A DNA stretch of 64,000 nucleotides, taken from Circinella umbellata. Taxonomy: Eukaryota; Mucoromycota; Mucoromycetes; Mucorales; Lichtheimiaceae. The DNA lies in contig JAIWNF010000026.1 in assembly GCA_025093555.1 (NCBI GenBank), forward strand, positions 310,001 through 374,000, read 5' to 3'. Position 1 is the first letter of the stretch; every line of letters starts with the position of its first letter. Shown here piece after piece: positions 13,493-25,273 of the stretch. A program made the translations under genes and the position numbers. The notes beneath the pieces are model-generated. The model was not told the DNA's origin and ran no database searches. It saw only the letters and a program-made list of their open reading frames with translations.

Positions 13493-14926
13493 AACTTTCT
13501 TTTTCCTTTAAACCCTTTTTTTCCTCTTGAATTATTATTACCAAAATATAACTTTCTCTTTTTGCTGTAAAACTTTCTCTATCTCTCTTTCTTTTGAATA
13601 CTTTTTAATATATAGTTTTTTTTTTTACTTATAATAATATAATAATAATAATAATGACTAATATTATACACTTATATATATTCGAAATAATTTCAGCTTG
13701 TGTATATGTTTATAGAAAATAAAGGAGGTAGGTGGGTGGTTTTTGTACAGAATAAATCTTGACATGTGCAAAAACACACAAGAACTTATTGAAATAATCA
13801 TCCTATTATGAATAATAGCCTATAAACTCGTGTGTAGTACTTTTTTTCTTACGTACTTACTACGTATCAATAACAATACATCTTATATTTACTATACGTA
13901 TATACTACTAGGTACATAATCCTTTATATGACATTAGGGACAAGTAAATCACAATACGTACTTATTTATCCCTGTCTAAGAGAAATAATAATAAACTTCT
14001 CCTTTTCTTTCTTTTTAAGTATGTATTAAACATTGTATATAGAGTAACTAACTTACTCGATACGTTCACCTTGCTTCAAGGTACACACACATGTATGAAT
14101 ATTTATTCCAACAACAATGAAATACTCATATATTCTTCCAAAAATAATCTGCATAATTTTTACGTAAATGCATGTCTATAAATTAAAAGCTCAAATTGGA
14201 TTTTACTCAAGAAGTAATATGGGGGAGTGGCAATTTCTTAGCAGCAAAGTTATTCTATCATATACTACACTAATCAATAATTTATCAAAGAAAAATGATG
14301 TCAATGAATCTCTTTTTCTTTCAGTATATAAAACTTGGTTGTAAAAAAAAAGAAGGGAGAAAGAGCAAAAGAAAGAAAGGAGCTTTATTTTTATTTTTTC
14401 TGATCGATTTATTGTCAACCCTTTAACAACAACAACAACAGCATTTTCCTCCCTTTTTTTGAAAAGAAATCAAAAAGCTTATATAAGACTTATCGATCCC
14501 TTTCTCTTTTCTCCCTATCTTGTTTGACAATTGTATATCTGCTCTCTCCCACTTGTAAAAAGACAGACAACTTATTAGGAGAGAGCGAAAGAAAAGAGAG
14601 CGAGAAGAAAAAAGTATAAAAAGATCAATTATTGGTCTATTTATCTATAACAATCCATAACATTTCTATAAAAAGTTGATAGAACGGATATTTTAAGGAG
14701 AAAGAAAAAGAGGAGAGAGAAATAATGTGTCAGAAACAGATTATTACGGAACCCAAGCGAAAAAAAAAAAAAGAGGTGTTTTTTTTTTCTTGCATTAATT
14801 TGCATATAAAAAAAAAATCGCATTTCTTTTGGATTATAAATCACAAAACTTTTTTTTCTTCTTTTTTTTTATTTTATATATAAAAGTCTAATATTTCAAA
14901 AAATTAAAACCAACTTCTTTTAAAAT
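13493..14926. other. intergenic with pyrimidine/purine tracts and TACGTA-like motifs
   Basis: The 3' flank of Shr3 followed by the upstream region of the next plus-strand gene. It has repeated ACGTA-containing words (13851-13960) and purine-rich runs (14340-14385, 14580-14620, 14695-14720). No convincing ORF. Confidence 0.5.
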
Positions 14927-15769
14927 ATGTGTGACAAGGTTCGTTATTGTATTTTATCGTGTTACCTGAAGAATATATAATTGACATTATTTCCTCATGT
15001 ATATATTTATAGAACATAGAATTAAATAATTCTAAAGAATATTCAGTTTCTCAAGAGGTATGATTTTTTTTTATATATTTTATATTATAATTATAAACTC
15101 ATATATAATTGAATTGTATAGGTCATTCAATCGTTACAATCTGTAAAACATGAATGTCTCACTGCACTTGATTCACTTTTAAAATCCATCGTAGTGACAT
15201 CACCTATAGCAACAAAAGAACAACCACCAAATTATTATAATGATATAATACGTTATCCATCTAATCCCACTTTATTACCCAGTCATCATTTAATGGACTC
15301 TATTGTTCACAGTACTCAACTCATAAGTCAATTGGGAACTACAAAGATACAAAGTGAATCCATAGAAGAACCCTTGGATACCATGACAATGTCCGATATC
15401 CGTCAAATTTTATATTCACAACAACACATTTTTACACTTTTGAATCAAAGTAAAGAATATCATTTATGTTATGCATTATCAGCATTATTATGTAATATTT
15501 ATCAAATACTTGAATTCATTTCGAATAATACTGAACAAGAAGATTATTTTATCAACAAAGAACAAGATGATAATGATAATACTAATGTATATCAACGATT
15601 ACGAGAAAAAGTATCTTCTTTTCGGAATCATGATATTGTAACGATAGCAACAACAACAAATAAAGATGAATTTATTGACTTATGGTATGAAATGGATCAA
15701 TTACTGAATGTCGTTTATTGTCTTGGTAACGAAAAATGGGATGCACCTCCTGCTTATCATACACGTGAT

Positions 15770-15801
<32 letters not shown>

Positions 15802-16685
15802 ATTGTCACCTCCACCTTATGTATCAGAAAAGAAGCAGTTGGATTTAGATCATTTATTTTCAACTCTTGATCGATTAAGTCAAATAGCTCCTCAATTAAA
15901 TAATCAGCGTGCAGATATAACAGAACGCCAAGCCAATGAATTAACAGCTGCCTCGATTGGAAAAATCATTGATCGGCTTTCATCAAGTCGCATGAATAAT
16001 CAACGCGCTACATTACCCACAGTAACAACAACAACAACAAATTTAAAACAACCAAACAAGGATATCATACTTTGCGATTTAATTTTTCAAATTTGTCACA
16101 CTACTTTAAAATCTTTTAATAATCAAAGAGATTCATTGGATTCAAGATTACAAAGAAAAGTAAATCATGTATCTATACATGGATTATTGGATCGATTAGA
16201 TCGTGGTCGTATGGCTGATCAGGTAAAAGAAAAAAAAATATATTTTTTTGTTATAAAATCTATCTCTAATTAATTATATATAGGAGTGGAAACCATCCTC
16301 TGATAAACGATTATCTAAAGAAATGTCAACAATGATGGATCATGTTGTCAAATCATCCTATCGCCCAAGATTTTCGAAACAACGATTTCAAATGACCAAT
16401 ACAAAAGAACGTCATATGTTTATGTCAGATTTACTTTATAAAGTAAATAAATTAGAAGAACGTCGTATGGAAAATCAAGATGCATTTATTCGACAAAAAC
16501 ATTATATTTCAACATCTAATAATATAAAAGAAGAAGAAGAACAAGAAAAAATCTTTGATTTATTTGATCATATGGCCACATTACAATTATCAAATCAGCG
16601 TGCTGTCTATAGAGGTCCTAATACTACTACTACTTTAACTTCAAAAACTATTACAACAACAACAACAACAACTTGTTTAGCATAA
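14927..16685 (+). CDS. unrecognised protein with recurrent RMxNQRA-type motif
   Basis: Four exons (14927-14938, 15013-15057, 15122-16222, 16284-16685), all with phase-0 junctions, encode 519 aa. I do not recognise the family. The N-terminal half is helical-looking and includes the segment CYALSALLCNIYQILEFI. An acidic run of Glu (from 15770) precedes a PPPY motif. The C-terminal half repeats a unit of roughly LDRL...RMxNQRA: APQLNNQRADITERQ, SSRMNNQRATLPT, LKSFNNQRDSLDS, DRGRMADQEW, ERRMENQDAF and LQLSNQRAVY. The repeats suggest a helical repeat or coiled-coil scaffold; function is unknown. Exon 1 codes only MCDK. Poly-Thr stretches near the C-terminus are low complexity. Confidence 0.75.
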
Positions 16686-16932
16686 ACTTCTTCTCCCTCC
16701 ATTCCTACCCGCCCCCCCTTTTTTTTTTATTCTATTTTTAATACGTAATGACTATTTCTCTCTTATGTAAATTTCTTTTAAAGCATATCATTTATAAACA
16801 ATGTGTTTCCTTATTAAGCTAACAACAGCGGAGTGTTTTACTTTTTTGTCCATTACGTTTATTTATTATTTTCAACTTTTTTTTTTTCCTTTCCCCTCCT
16901 CCTTTTAAACATAACAACTATTTTTTCAAGTC

Positions 16933-17747
16933 ATGGCATCTCTTTTCCGACCTATTTCTATTTCTACAAAGTTCACAAGAGTAAATTGATTTTCTTTAAA
17001 ATAAAAAGTTTCTCAATTTAAATGAATTCTTAATGTGAAAAAAAATATATATATTATATTATTGTAGGCATTTTCTTCTTCAAGAGCTCGTTTGGATCGT
17101 AAGTTTTTTTTTTATTTTCTCCAAAGACGATTATAATTCAATGACATTATATTAAACGATCATTCTTTTTTCTTCTTTAGTGAATAAGGTTCAATTAATT
17201 GGACGCGTTGGTGCTGATCCTTCAGTAACTGAATTTGGTGAAGAACGTCGTGTTGTCAATTATACTGTAGCTACTTCTGAAACTCGACCTGATAAAGAAG
17301 GTTAGTAGTGTATATATATATATATATATATGTGGGTATTGGTTGAAAATCGTTACTTATATATTGATAATTTATTAGGTAACTTGATTAAGCGTACACA
17401 ATGGCATCGTATCACATCTTGGAACTCGGCAGATTGGTTACCTGAAAAAGTCAAGAAGGGGTAAAAAAAAAAAACAAATGAATTGTTATTATTATTATTT
17501 ATCTATCCATTTGATAGGAATTAATTTATTGGTATTGGATTATCTATAGTGATCTTGTATATGTTGAAGGAGCTCTTCGTTATAATGATTATACTGACCG
17601 AGAAGGTGTTCAACGTACAAAGGCTGAAATTCATCAAAGTAAGAAAATAGTAATATAATAATTTTAGTTATACTTTATTAAAATAACTCTTCTATTTCAA
17701 TAGCACAATTCAGATTATTGGGTCGTCCATCCGCTCGTGAGGAATAA
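16933..17747 (+). CDS. rim1: mitochondrial single-stranded DNA-binding protein (Rim1/mtSSB)
   Basis: Six exons (16933-16980, 17068-17098, 17181-17300, 17379-17460, 17550-17638, 17704-17747) give 137 aa in frame. The first 25 or so residues (MASLFRPISISTKFTRAFSS) are basic and hydroxylated, a mitochondrial presequence. The SSB OB-fold follows: LNKVQLIGRVGADPSV, the beta-strand block VVNYTVATSE, the strongly conserved TQWHRITSWN, and GDLVYVEGALRYNDY. Length and motifs match the bacterial-type SSB/Rim1 family. The protein coats single-stranded mitochondrial DNA during replication. It ends with a short tail (LLGRPSAREE) and lacks the acidic tip of bacterial SSB, as expected for mitochondrial forms. 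Confidence 0.93.
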
Positions 17748-19415
17748 AAAAAAACATACTTTATAAACGCGTTTTTTTTTTACCCTCGCCTCCTCCCCCC
17801 CTTTCGTTTTGACACACAAATAAAATTTGTTCGGAAGCTAAAAAAAAAAAAAACGCGTACTGTTTTGCGCGGAATTTTCGTGTAATGTGACCGGCATAAT
17901 TATTTGATATAAATTTTGTTTTGACGTGCCATTTTTTTCATTCTTTCTTATATTTTTCTTTAACAGAAAAAATTTTTTTTTTTTTCTTTCTTTATTATCC
18001 TGGTATGTTTATTTCTTATTTTTATTTTTTATATATTTGGAAAGGAAAGAAAACGGTGATGATAATTATCCCATCAGATGGAGCACCATCAGTTGTCTTC
18101 CGTTCTGGAAGACCAGGTGTGATGAGCCTTTTTATCAATTTTTTTGAGTTCATAGTTACACTGAGTTTTCTTTCCCTTTCTTTTTATTATTATTGTAAAG
18201 TGGTTAAAAATATCAAGAAACTAATTATTTACTTTTTGATATCTATATTACAGGCTGTCGAGTTATTTTGATGATAGAGGAAAAGCAAAAAAAAAAAATT
18301 ATACTTTAAAAAAAAATAAAAAAAAATTTAAACCACATATTTGTTTTTGTATTTGTATTTGAAGAGTAGTAGTAAAGTGACAAGGGAGAGAGATTACCTT
18401 TTTTTTCTCGGAAAAACATTGTCATCATTTGTAATTAATCAATGAAAAAAAAAGGTAATGGGTGTTTTTTTTTTCTCGGCTCGAGTTTTCTAGTTCCTTG
18501 AAAAAAATTTTTTTTTTTGTCTTCAATGGGTTCCGTGGTTGGTGTTTTAATTTTTATTTTCGACCTTGGAAACCGTTGATAAAATTTTTATAAGGTGGTC
18601 ATAAAATAACAGTGGACGATTCTAAAAGTAATGTTGGGGTGGTGCGAGTTTAATTGAGGTATGCGCACCGAAAAAAAATTTTTTTTTTGATGAATGGAAG
18701 GCAAACCCACTCAAGGGTGTGAATAGATCTTACGCTATTTAATTTATTTTTTAGAAATGAGGGAATCAAATACTATATTCTCATGAGAATAGCGTTGATA
18801 TCTTCAAAGATTTTGTTTTTTCATGGACTTCGCACTAGGTAACCCCCGTGATGTGTTGTCAACCCTTCGGTAACCTTGAGTTTTTTTTTTTGACATATTC
18901 ATACAATGTTGCCATATTGCGGGTGAAAGAAATAACAAAGATTATTTACGATTAAAAAGTCAATTGTGATATTTTTGATAAGCTGAATTCGTGTACGACT
19001 ACATGAGCCTAAAGGATAAATTCATTTTATTCATCGCGTATTATATACTTTTAGCAATAAGGGTGGTGTGAATGTAAACGACTGTTGTCTGTCTTACACC
19101 TATTCGGTTGGGACCGACATGATTGTAGTTCTTTTATATGAAGACCAAAAGGAATGTATTACCCCAATATGATATGATAGATGCAAACTATGTATAATGT
19201 GTAATGAAAATTTTTAAAAATAGCCGTTACGTATAGCTTTTATTATGATATTACTTTGATATTTTGTTTTTGGTATATATATAAAATTAAGATATGTACA
19301 AATATTAAGAGGAGTATTTTTTTTGGGGGGTGGATCAAGGGTAAATGTGGTGGGTAGGTGGTGGTGAAAAGGTTTACCGGTCTTATTTTTGAAAAACCAT
19401 GAGTAAGAAGATTCA
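17748..19415. other. intergenic, A/T mirror tracts
   Basis: The 3' flank of mtSSB and DNA of unknown role. It holds A(n)T(n) tracts at about 18503-18518 and 18670-18688 that would bend or cruciform. A possible spliced micro-ORF at 18057-18310 is discussed in the findings. No gene called. Confidence 0.45.
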
Positions 19416-21930
19416 TTAGTTGGGTGGTGGTGGCATACTGACTGATTTTCGTTTGTTTGATTTGCTTGGTGATAATGCATAGAATTCTTCATCTGGAATT
19501 GTTGATCGTCGTTTCATATAAAAAGCACCGATTTGATCAGAGGACAAAAGAACATAATTTTTTTCATAACATTTTAAGATAGCAGCAAGCTCGTCAAAAT
19601 AGTGGATAAAGGTACCAAGATCTTCTATGCAAGAAGGTGTTTTAACTGTTCCAATTTCTGTCAAAAAATACATCCCATCAGCTTTGAGTTCGTTCATAAA
19701 AAAGGTAATTATATGATCTAAAAGAAGAAGAAAAAAAGAAAACATATTTATTTTAGCATCCCCGTTCATAGTGTTCAAAGAATATTCAGCAGAAAAAAAA
19801 CAATTACTAACAACTTGAATTCCCATGCAACTTTTTAAACCAGATATATCTATAGAATTTTTTGTTAACGTTCCCAATCTGACGAGATCTTTTGAAACCA
19901 GATATTTGTTGTTTTCTTCAGCAGCCGGTTTAACTTCAACGTATCCGAGTGATGAGCCAAAATAAAGGCCATTCAATTCACTTATACACGAATCTGGACG
20001 TTGACTTGTGATAGAACCCTTAGCGAACGAATCCTTGAACTCTTGGTTAGTGGTACTTGTCCTAAAAATCCCATAATCGCCATTAACAGGTCTATAGTTT
20101 ACTGATTTATTTTAATAATAAGAATATATCTTACCATCGAAACAAGATGTTGTGTTCGGGATCATCAAATAATGCTGATAAGTTCGGATCAATATATCTT
20201 TGACAAAGCTCCGCTTCTTTAATCTCGGATTGTAAAGCCTTGTTTGTCAATTTGTCAAGTCTAAAAAAGAAAAATTTAAAAGGTTATGAAGCTGTTTTTA
20301 TTAGAGCACTCGCAACGGTCCTTGTAAAATAGCTTGCAAAATGCAAAGCTTGTAAAAAAAAAATTATCGCTTTCCACTTTAATAAAAATGAACAATAACA
20401 GCATTACTGCTAACACCACTTCTACTTTGGCTTCTACCAATGAACCAACCACCCCCACTACCGTCACCGATAAAAGGGAAATCGCTGCGCATACTTTTTG
20501 CAAAGTAGTGAATCCGAGTTTGTGAGCAGCATCATGCTTTTGTTGAAACCAGCGATAATTTTCCTTTAGCTTATTTGAGATCATTAAAAAGAGCTTTTTT
20601 TTCCATACGAAAGCGACGTCGAAAAGCCTTATCATCAAAAGTACTATTTTCGTCATCAAAATAGTCATCCTCCAGATGTTTTGCAAAGATTTCTCGTTTA
20701 CGATCTGTATATTTTCATCCAGGTACAGATCCACCGCTGCCATTACGCTTACCGGCTTTGTAAGCTTCTCGAGCTCTGATTTGCTTTGATATATGTAAAA
20801 GAGAACGGCCAGATCTTTCTTCTTCATCGCGATCTCTTTGAATTTCGTTGTCAAGTAATACAACTTGTTGAACAATTTGATTAAAGGCGTTTATGGTAGT
20901 GGGATCCATTTAAAATTGATTGAAGAGAGATTAAAAAGAAAAAACTCAACCTAAAATAATACTCAACCCTGTGCTTTTTTTTTCACTTTCTTTCACTGAG
21001 GTATGACTTTCACGTCACACGTCCAAGTTTACAAACTAATTTTACAAGGACCATTGTGAGTATTTGCCTTGTAGTGTTACAAGTCTCAATTTACAAGCTT
21101 TTTTTTACAAGGACAGCTGCGAGTGCTCTTAATCGTATAAAAAATATACACACATATTTGTAATGGACTTGATCAGTTTCTTTTCAATATTATTTTTATT
21201 CTCGGACAACGGAAGTAACCTGATGATACCATTCAATCGATTTATTTCTTTATTCTTGACACTCTAAATAAAAGAATAAATAATGATAAATGCTATGAGC
21301 TATGTGCTACTCCTATTATAATTTTTCTTACCTTTACTACTTGTCTGATTTTTTCTGCCAAGTCTGAGTCAAACGCATCCATATTATATCATCCTGTTTT
21401 ATACTCTTTTTAAAGTTTGTCTTCGATATCATCCAGCATTTTTTTCCCCATTATCGACTTTAGATCGTCATTGTATTTGTCTTTTTGTATAAGAAATACT
21501 GATGATAAAGTCCTATTTGGAAGAAGAAAAAAGAGAGAAAAAGTCACCAACTCACTCTTCCTCCTCATTCAATTGTTTACTCTTTCTCACCCGATTTACT
21601 TACAAGATTTGTTGAACATGGGTTTCCATAAGTAGTTCTTTATAATTATTCTTTGATACAAGTTGGAATGCGTAGAATTGAAGTGAAACATCCGTTTTTC
21701 CAACTCGATATCTATCTTTAATTGACGGTATTTTTATATCAGGATGTTCAGTAATACGGTCAGTAGTCGATGTGTTGGTCCCACTAGTTTCGATTAAGTT
21801 ATCACTATTACTACGTAAAAAAAAAAAAAAAAAAAAGAAAGACTATAAGATCTCTAATACTAGCGCAAGATATATCCCATTACTCGCTTATTACACACCT
21901 TGATATATTTTGATTGATTGATTTCAGGAC
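19416..21930 (-). pseudogene. broken member of a hypothetical fungal family with PD-(D/E)xK-like signature, carrying a Harbinger element in one intron
   Basis: Minus-strand exons: an uncertain 5' exon near 21870-21930, then 21810-21604, 21512 to about 21380 continuing as 21332, 21263-21154, 20260-20135 and 20061-19416. All junctions keep frame. Sequence includes RYRVGKTDVSLQFYAFQLV, HVQQIL, ELCQRYIDPNLSALFDD, RPDSC and GYVEVKPA. The last two, about 50 bases apart in coding sequence, look like the D and ExK of a PD-(D/E)xK nuclease core; this is inference. Two in-frame stops, TAA at 21412-21410 and TGA at 21391-21389, interrupt an otherwise open exon, so the full-length product is not made. 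From the ATG at 21382 the rest would still encode 310 aa. I recall similar hypothetical proteins as abundant in Mucorales. Whether a short form is made is unknown. Confidence 0.65.
20304..21128 (-). mobile_element. PIF/Harbinger-type DNA transposon, internally deleted
   Basis: The ends are inverted repeats of 26 bp with 24 matches: each begins GAGCACTCGCA and carries GTCCTTGTAAAA after two mismatches. Both ends are flanked by TTA (20301-20303 and 21129-21131), the 3-bp target duplication typical of PIF/Harbinger. Inside, a minus-strand ORF starts at 20909 (MDPTTINAFNQIVQQ) and, after a frame change, reads FRRRFRMEKKLFLMISNKL and QQKHDAAHKLGFTTLQK, which match the N-terminal part of Harbinger-family transposases. 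The catalytic DDE part is missing, so the copy is non-autonomous. At 825 bp it is shorter than a full element. It lies wholly within an intron of the surrounding minus-strand gene. Confidence 0.85.
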
Positions 21931-23219
21931 ATCTTCAGTAACTTAGTCAACAGTTATTTTGTGTATCGATGTTACATATTTGACCAGAAAAAAAACACAA
22001 AGTTATGCGTTGGTTCTTGGTGGTGAAAACAGGACAGCCAATGATACGTAAATAGACTATACATATTTTTTTAGACCGAAAAGCTAAAATGTTTGTACAT
22101 ACAATAGTATAGATGTACAGCTTTCAGGTGTTTTTCTTCTTGCTCAGTCTACGTTCAACCAATTACAACAAATAATTGAATGAAATAAATTACATAATCT
22201 TTAAAATAAAGGTGTACTACTAGGTTATATCTTCTAAATAACTTCTCAATGAATCTATGCCTCGTCAATATCAATAATCTCGGAGTGATATTCCACAGAT
22301 GTTCTTGTTTCAATATATATTACGGACTCTGGTAACTAGTATCCAAAATAGAGTTACGTATCAATAACTTTTGACGTAATCTATGACACATAGATATAAT
22401 TAGAATTGTGAGCTCTCTTTGCGTAATAGTCGATATATTGCATAATCTAAATCATTTTAAATAAACCACCTGTACCCTATATCTACAACGGCATTTTCTT
22501 GCTATCCCTTGTATACTCTATAACTTTCGTATTGTAAAGAAAAATTAAGAAAAGATCTCCATTATATAGCCAGTATATTATGTATAAACTTAGATAAAAC
22601 GAACCCCCCAAGACAGTGGCAACAAGTGTCTTTTTTTCCCGATATGTTATTACAAACAGAAGTAATACTTAAAAACTAAATATAATATTATATAAATAGA
22701 TCTGATATCATTTAGTTATGGGAAGTAAAACATAAACCACATAAAAAATATGAATAGTTTATTCGAATTCGTTCTACGTAAGAGAGAGAGGTAGAGAAAC
22801 TAAAGAAAGTTAGACAGGACTCTAGTTTTTTAAACACTTAATGCTTTTATAGGTAGAAAAATATTCGATTAATATCTTAATACGTAATTTATATCACTTC
22901 TGTCGATTTGAGTATAGTTCTAATTTAATGAGCTCCTGTTACAGTTTAATTGCGCGTTACTTTTTTTAATATATGAATAAAGGGGGAGGAGGCAAGGGGG
23001 GGGAAATTTCTTTAATACTTATACTTTACACTGAAAGTCATAATTTACACAGACAAAACGTGGATTAGTGTAAACATGCCAACAAAAAATGAACCTTAAA
23101 CACGTGAGATTTTTAAATCTTTTTGTTTCATAATATATATAGTTCTTTATAATTTTGTTTTCGCGTTTAAAAATTTCACTCAAAAAAAGCTTACCCCTCT
23201 TCCAGTTCCTTTCTATAGA
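21931..23219. other. intergenic, no recognisable content
   Basis: AT-rich DNA between the broken family gene and the ELMO-domain gene. No ORF of note, no repeat structure and no RNA gene were seen. Confidence 0.5.
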
Positions 23220-24872
23220 ATGAGTTTATTTTGGATATTAATACTTAATCGAATTTATCAGTCCCCATTCCTTTTGGCTGTATATAAATTTTATAAATCA
23301 TGTGTTCATTTTACAACCATGACTTCCGAGTTATATCGTATATGTAATTCAGCTGCTCATCAACTTGGCTGGTATAATGAACTTGAATTCTTGAATAATG
23401 ATGACAGTGAACTTGATGAAGAACAAGAAAAATCACCATTGATAAAATCACTTTCTTCAGAAGAACAAATGGGTGCTATTCCTCCTCTTGTGGTCTATAG
23501 AATAGGTAAAGAATCTTTATATTTCATGTGAAATTATTTGTCACACACACTCCCCTTTGATATGAAAAAAGGGGATGGGGGCGAGTATTTTTTTTTTATA
23601 TATATATCTCACTTTTTCATGATATTCAATGTGTTTGAATGTATATAGATCGATCTATTTTATTTTCAAAACAATTAGATGTAAAGTTGAAAATGTGTTG
23701 TCAGGAACATAGAGGAGGATGGTGATAAAATGATTTAAACAAGTAACATGTGTATTATTTAATTTTAATTTATTAGACAGAACGACGTAATCTTGAAAAT
23801 CAATCAGGTCAATTAGATGAAGTTGCTGAAATGATTATGATTAAAAAAGGCTTTGCTGGTTCAGAGAAAAGGTATTTATCATCCGATATACTCAATTCAA
23901 TATAAAAAGTTCCTTTCTAATAACAAAAATGAAATTAAAAATAGTCCTGTAGGACGTGTACTTTGTTCAAGTTTATCCCGTATAAGTGAAACTTATTCAT
24001 TAACCATTCAAATTAATGAAAGAGCGAGTACTAAATATGATTCAACGAATCCAATCCATGAACAAAAATTATTAAAGTTATGGAACGCTTTAATGCCAGA
24101 AACTGAATTAGAATCAAGACTTACTCGACAATGGGCAGAGGTAAAAATAATTAAATTTTTGCATATAGTAGCGTGCTTTTAAACTGAAATGATGGAAATT
24201 ATTTTTTTAGATCGGTTTTCAGGGTAATGATCCAGCAACTGATTTCCGTGGTATGGGTCTTCAAGGATTAGATGATTTAATTTATTATGCAACTACACAT
24301 ACCGATTCAGCTCAACGTACTTTTTCTAGTTCAAGACATCCAGTTTCTTGGTAAATAATAATAATAATAGTAATAATCGTTAAAGACCGAATAAAGAAAA
24401 AGATAATAATTTGCTTTTATTTTAAATTAGGTATCCTTTTGCTATTGTAGGAATTAATATTACACAATGTGCTGTTCAAGCATTAAGAACACGTCAATTA
24501 CAATATTATTTATATAAATATGGTGCTGATAAGAAAACATACAACGAATTCTATTGTAAGTAAATAATAAATAGATATAGATATAGAAACATCCCACCAC
24601 TTTTCATAATAACTAATAATAAATAATAATTAGGTTATTTATATCATAAATTTAATGATTTTTGGATTTCACATCAAGAACCCAAACTGACAGTGATGGA
24701 TTTTGAAATGAAATTTAAAGAATTTAAAATACAAATGAATAAGGAACTAATAACACATGAAACGATGCCATTAGTTGACTGGTTAGAAATGAAACGTATT
24801 GAACAACAACATTTAGAAAATGAAAATCGAAAAGCTATTGAAGAAGAAAAGAGCAGCATTGTAAATGAATAA
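23220..24872 (+). CDS. ELMO-domain protein (ELMOD family, predicted Arf/Arl GAP)
   Basis: A multi-exon gene whose first exon is 23220-23505. The junction to 23783 gives RIERRNLENQ, skipping a false acceptor that would create a stop. The ELMO domain is plain: LWNALMPETELESRLTRQW, then GFQGNDPATDFRGMGLQGL, with the Arg of the DFRGMG motif that is required for GAP activity in ELMOD proteins. Later blocks are HPVSWYPFAIVGINITQ and YNEFYCYLYHKFNDFW, followed by a charged coiled-coil C-terminus ending SSIVNE. The N-terminal 35 aa are hydrophobic (LFWILILNRIYQSPFLLAVY) and could be a membrane anchor; a second Met at 23319 would give a form without it. Expected role: regulation of Arf/Arl GTPases in membrane traffic. 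Confidence 0.88.
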
Positions 24873-25273
24873 GATCTAATAAAAAGGTTTTGTTTTTCTT
24901 CTTCTGTTTTTTTTTTGTAAATAGTGAATGATAATAATATAGTAAGAAGAAAAAAGAGAATATATATATATATATCTTTCACAAAAGGATACTAGATGAG
25001 AGGGAGAAAGGAAAAAAAAAAATTGGGTTGGATGTATTATTATTATTTTTTTGTTTTGTTTTGTTTTGTTTTGGTTAGTTTTAGTTTTAGTTTTGTTATA
25101 TAAATGAAACAAAAAGATAAGAATAGAACAGGAAGAAGAAGAAGAAAATGCGGTATAATACAAAACTGATTACTGAGAAAAAAAACGAATAAAAAAAGAA
25201 AGGGAAGAGGAAGGTGGCCGATTTGTTATATAAAATGTAAAAAAAAATAAAAATAAAGTAAGGATGTTATGAT
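24873..25273. other. convergent 3' region of ELMOD and GATA genes
   Basis: Contains a (TA)n tract (24960-24975) and a series of GTTTT repeats (25053-25100). No coding sequence. Confidence 0.55.
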
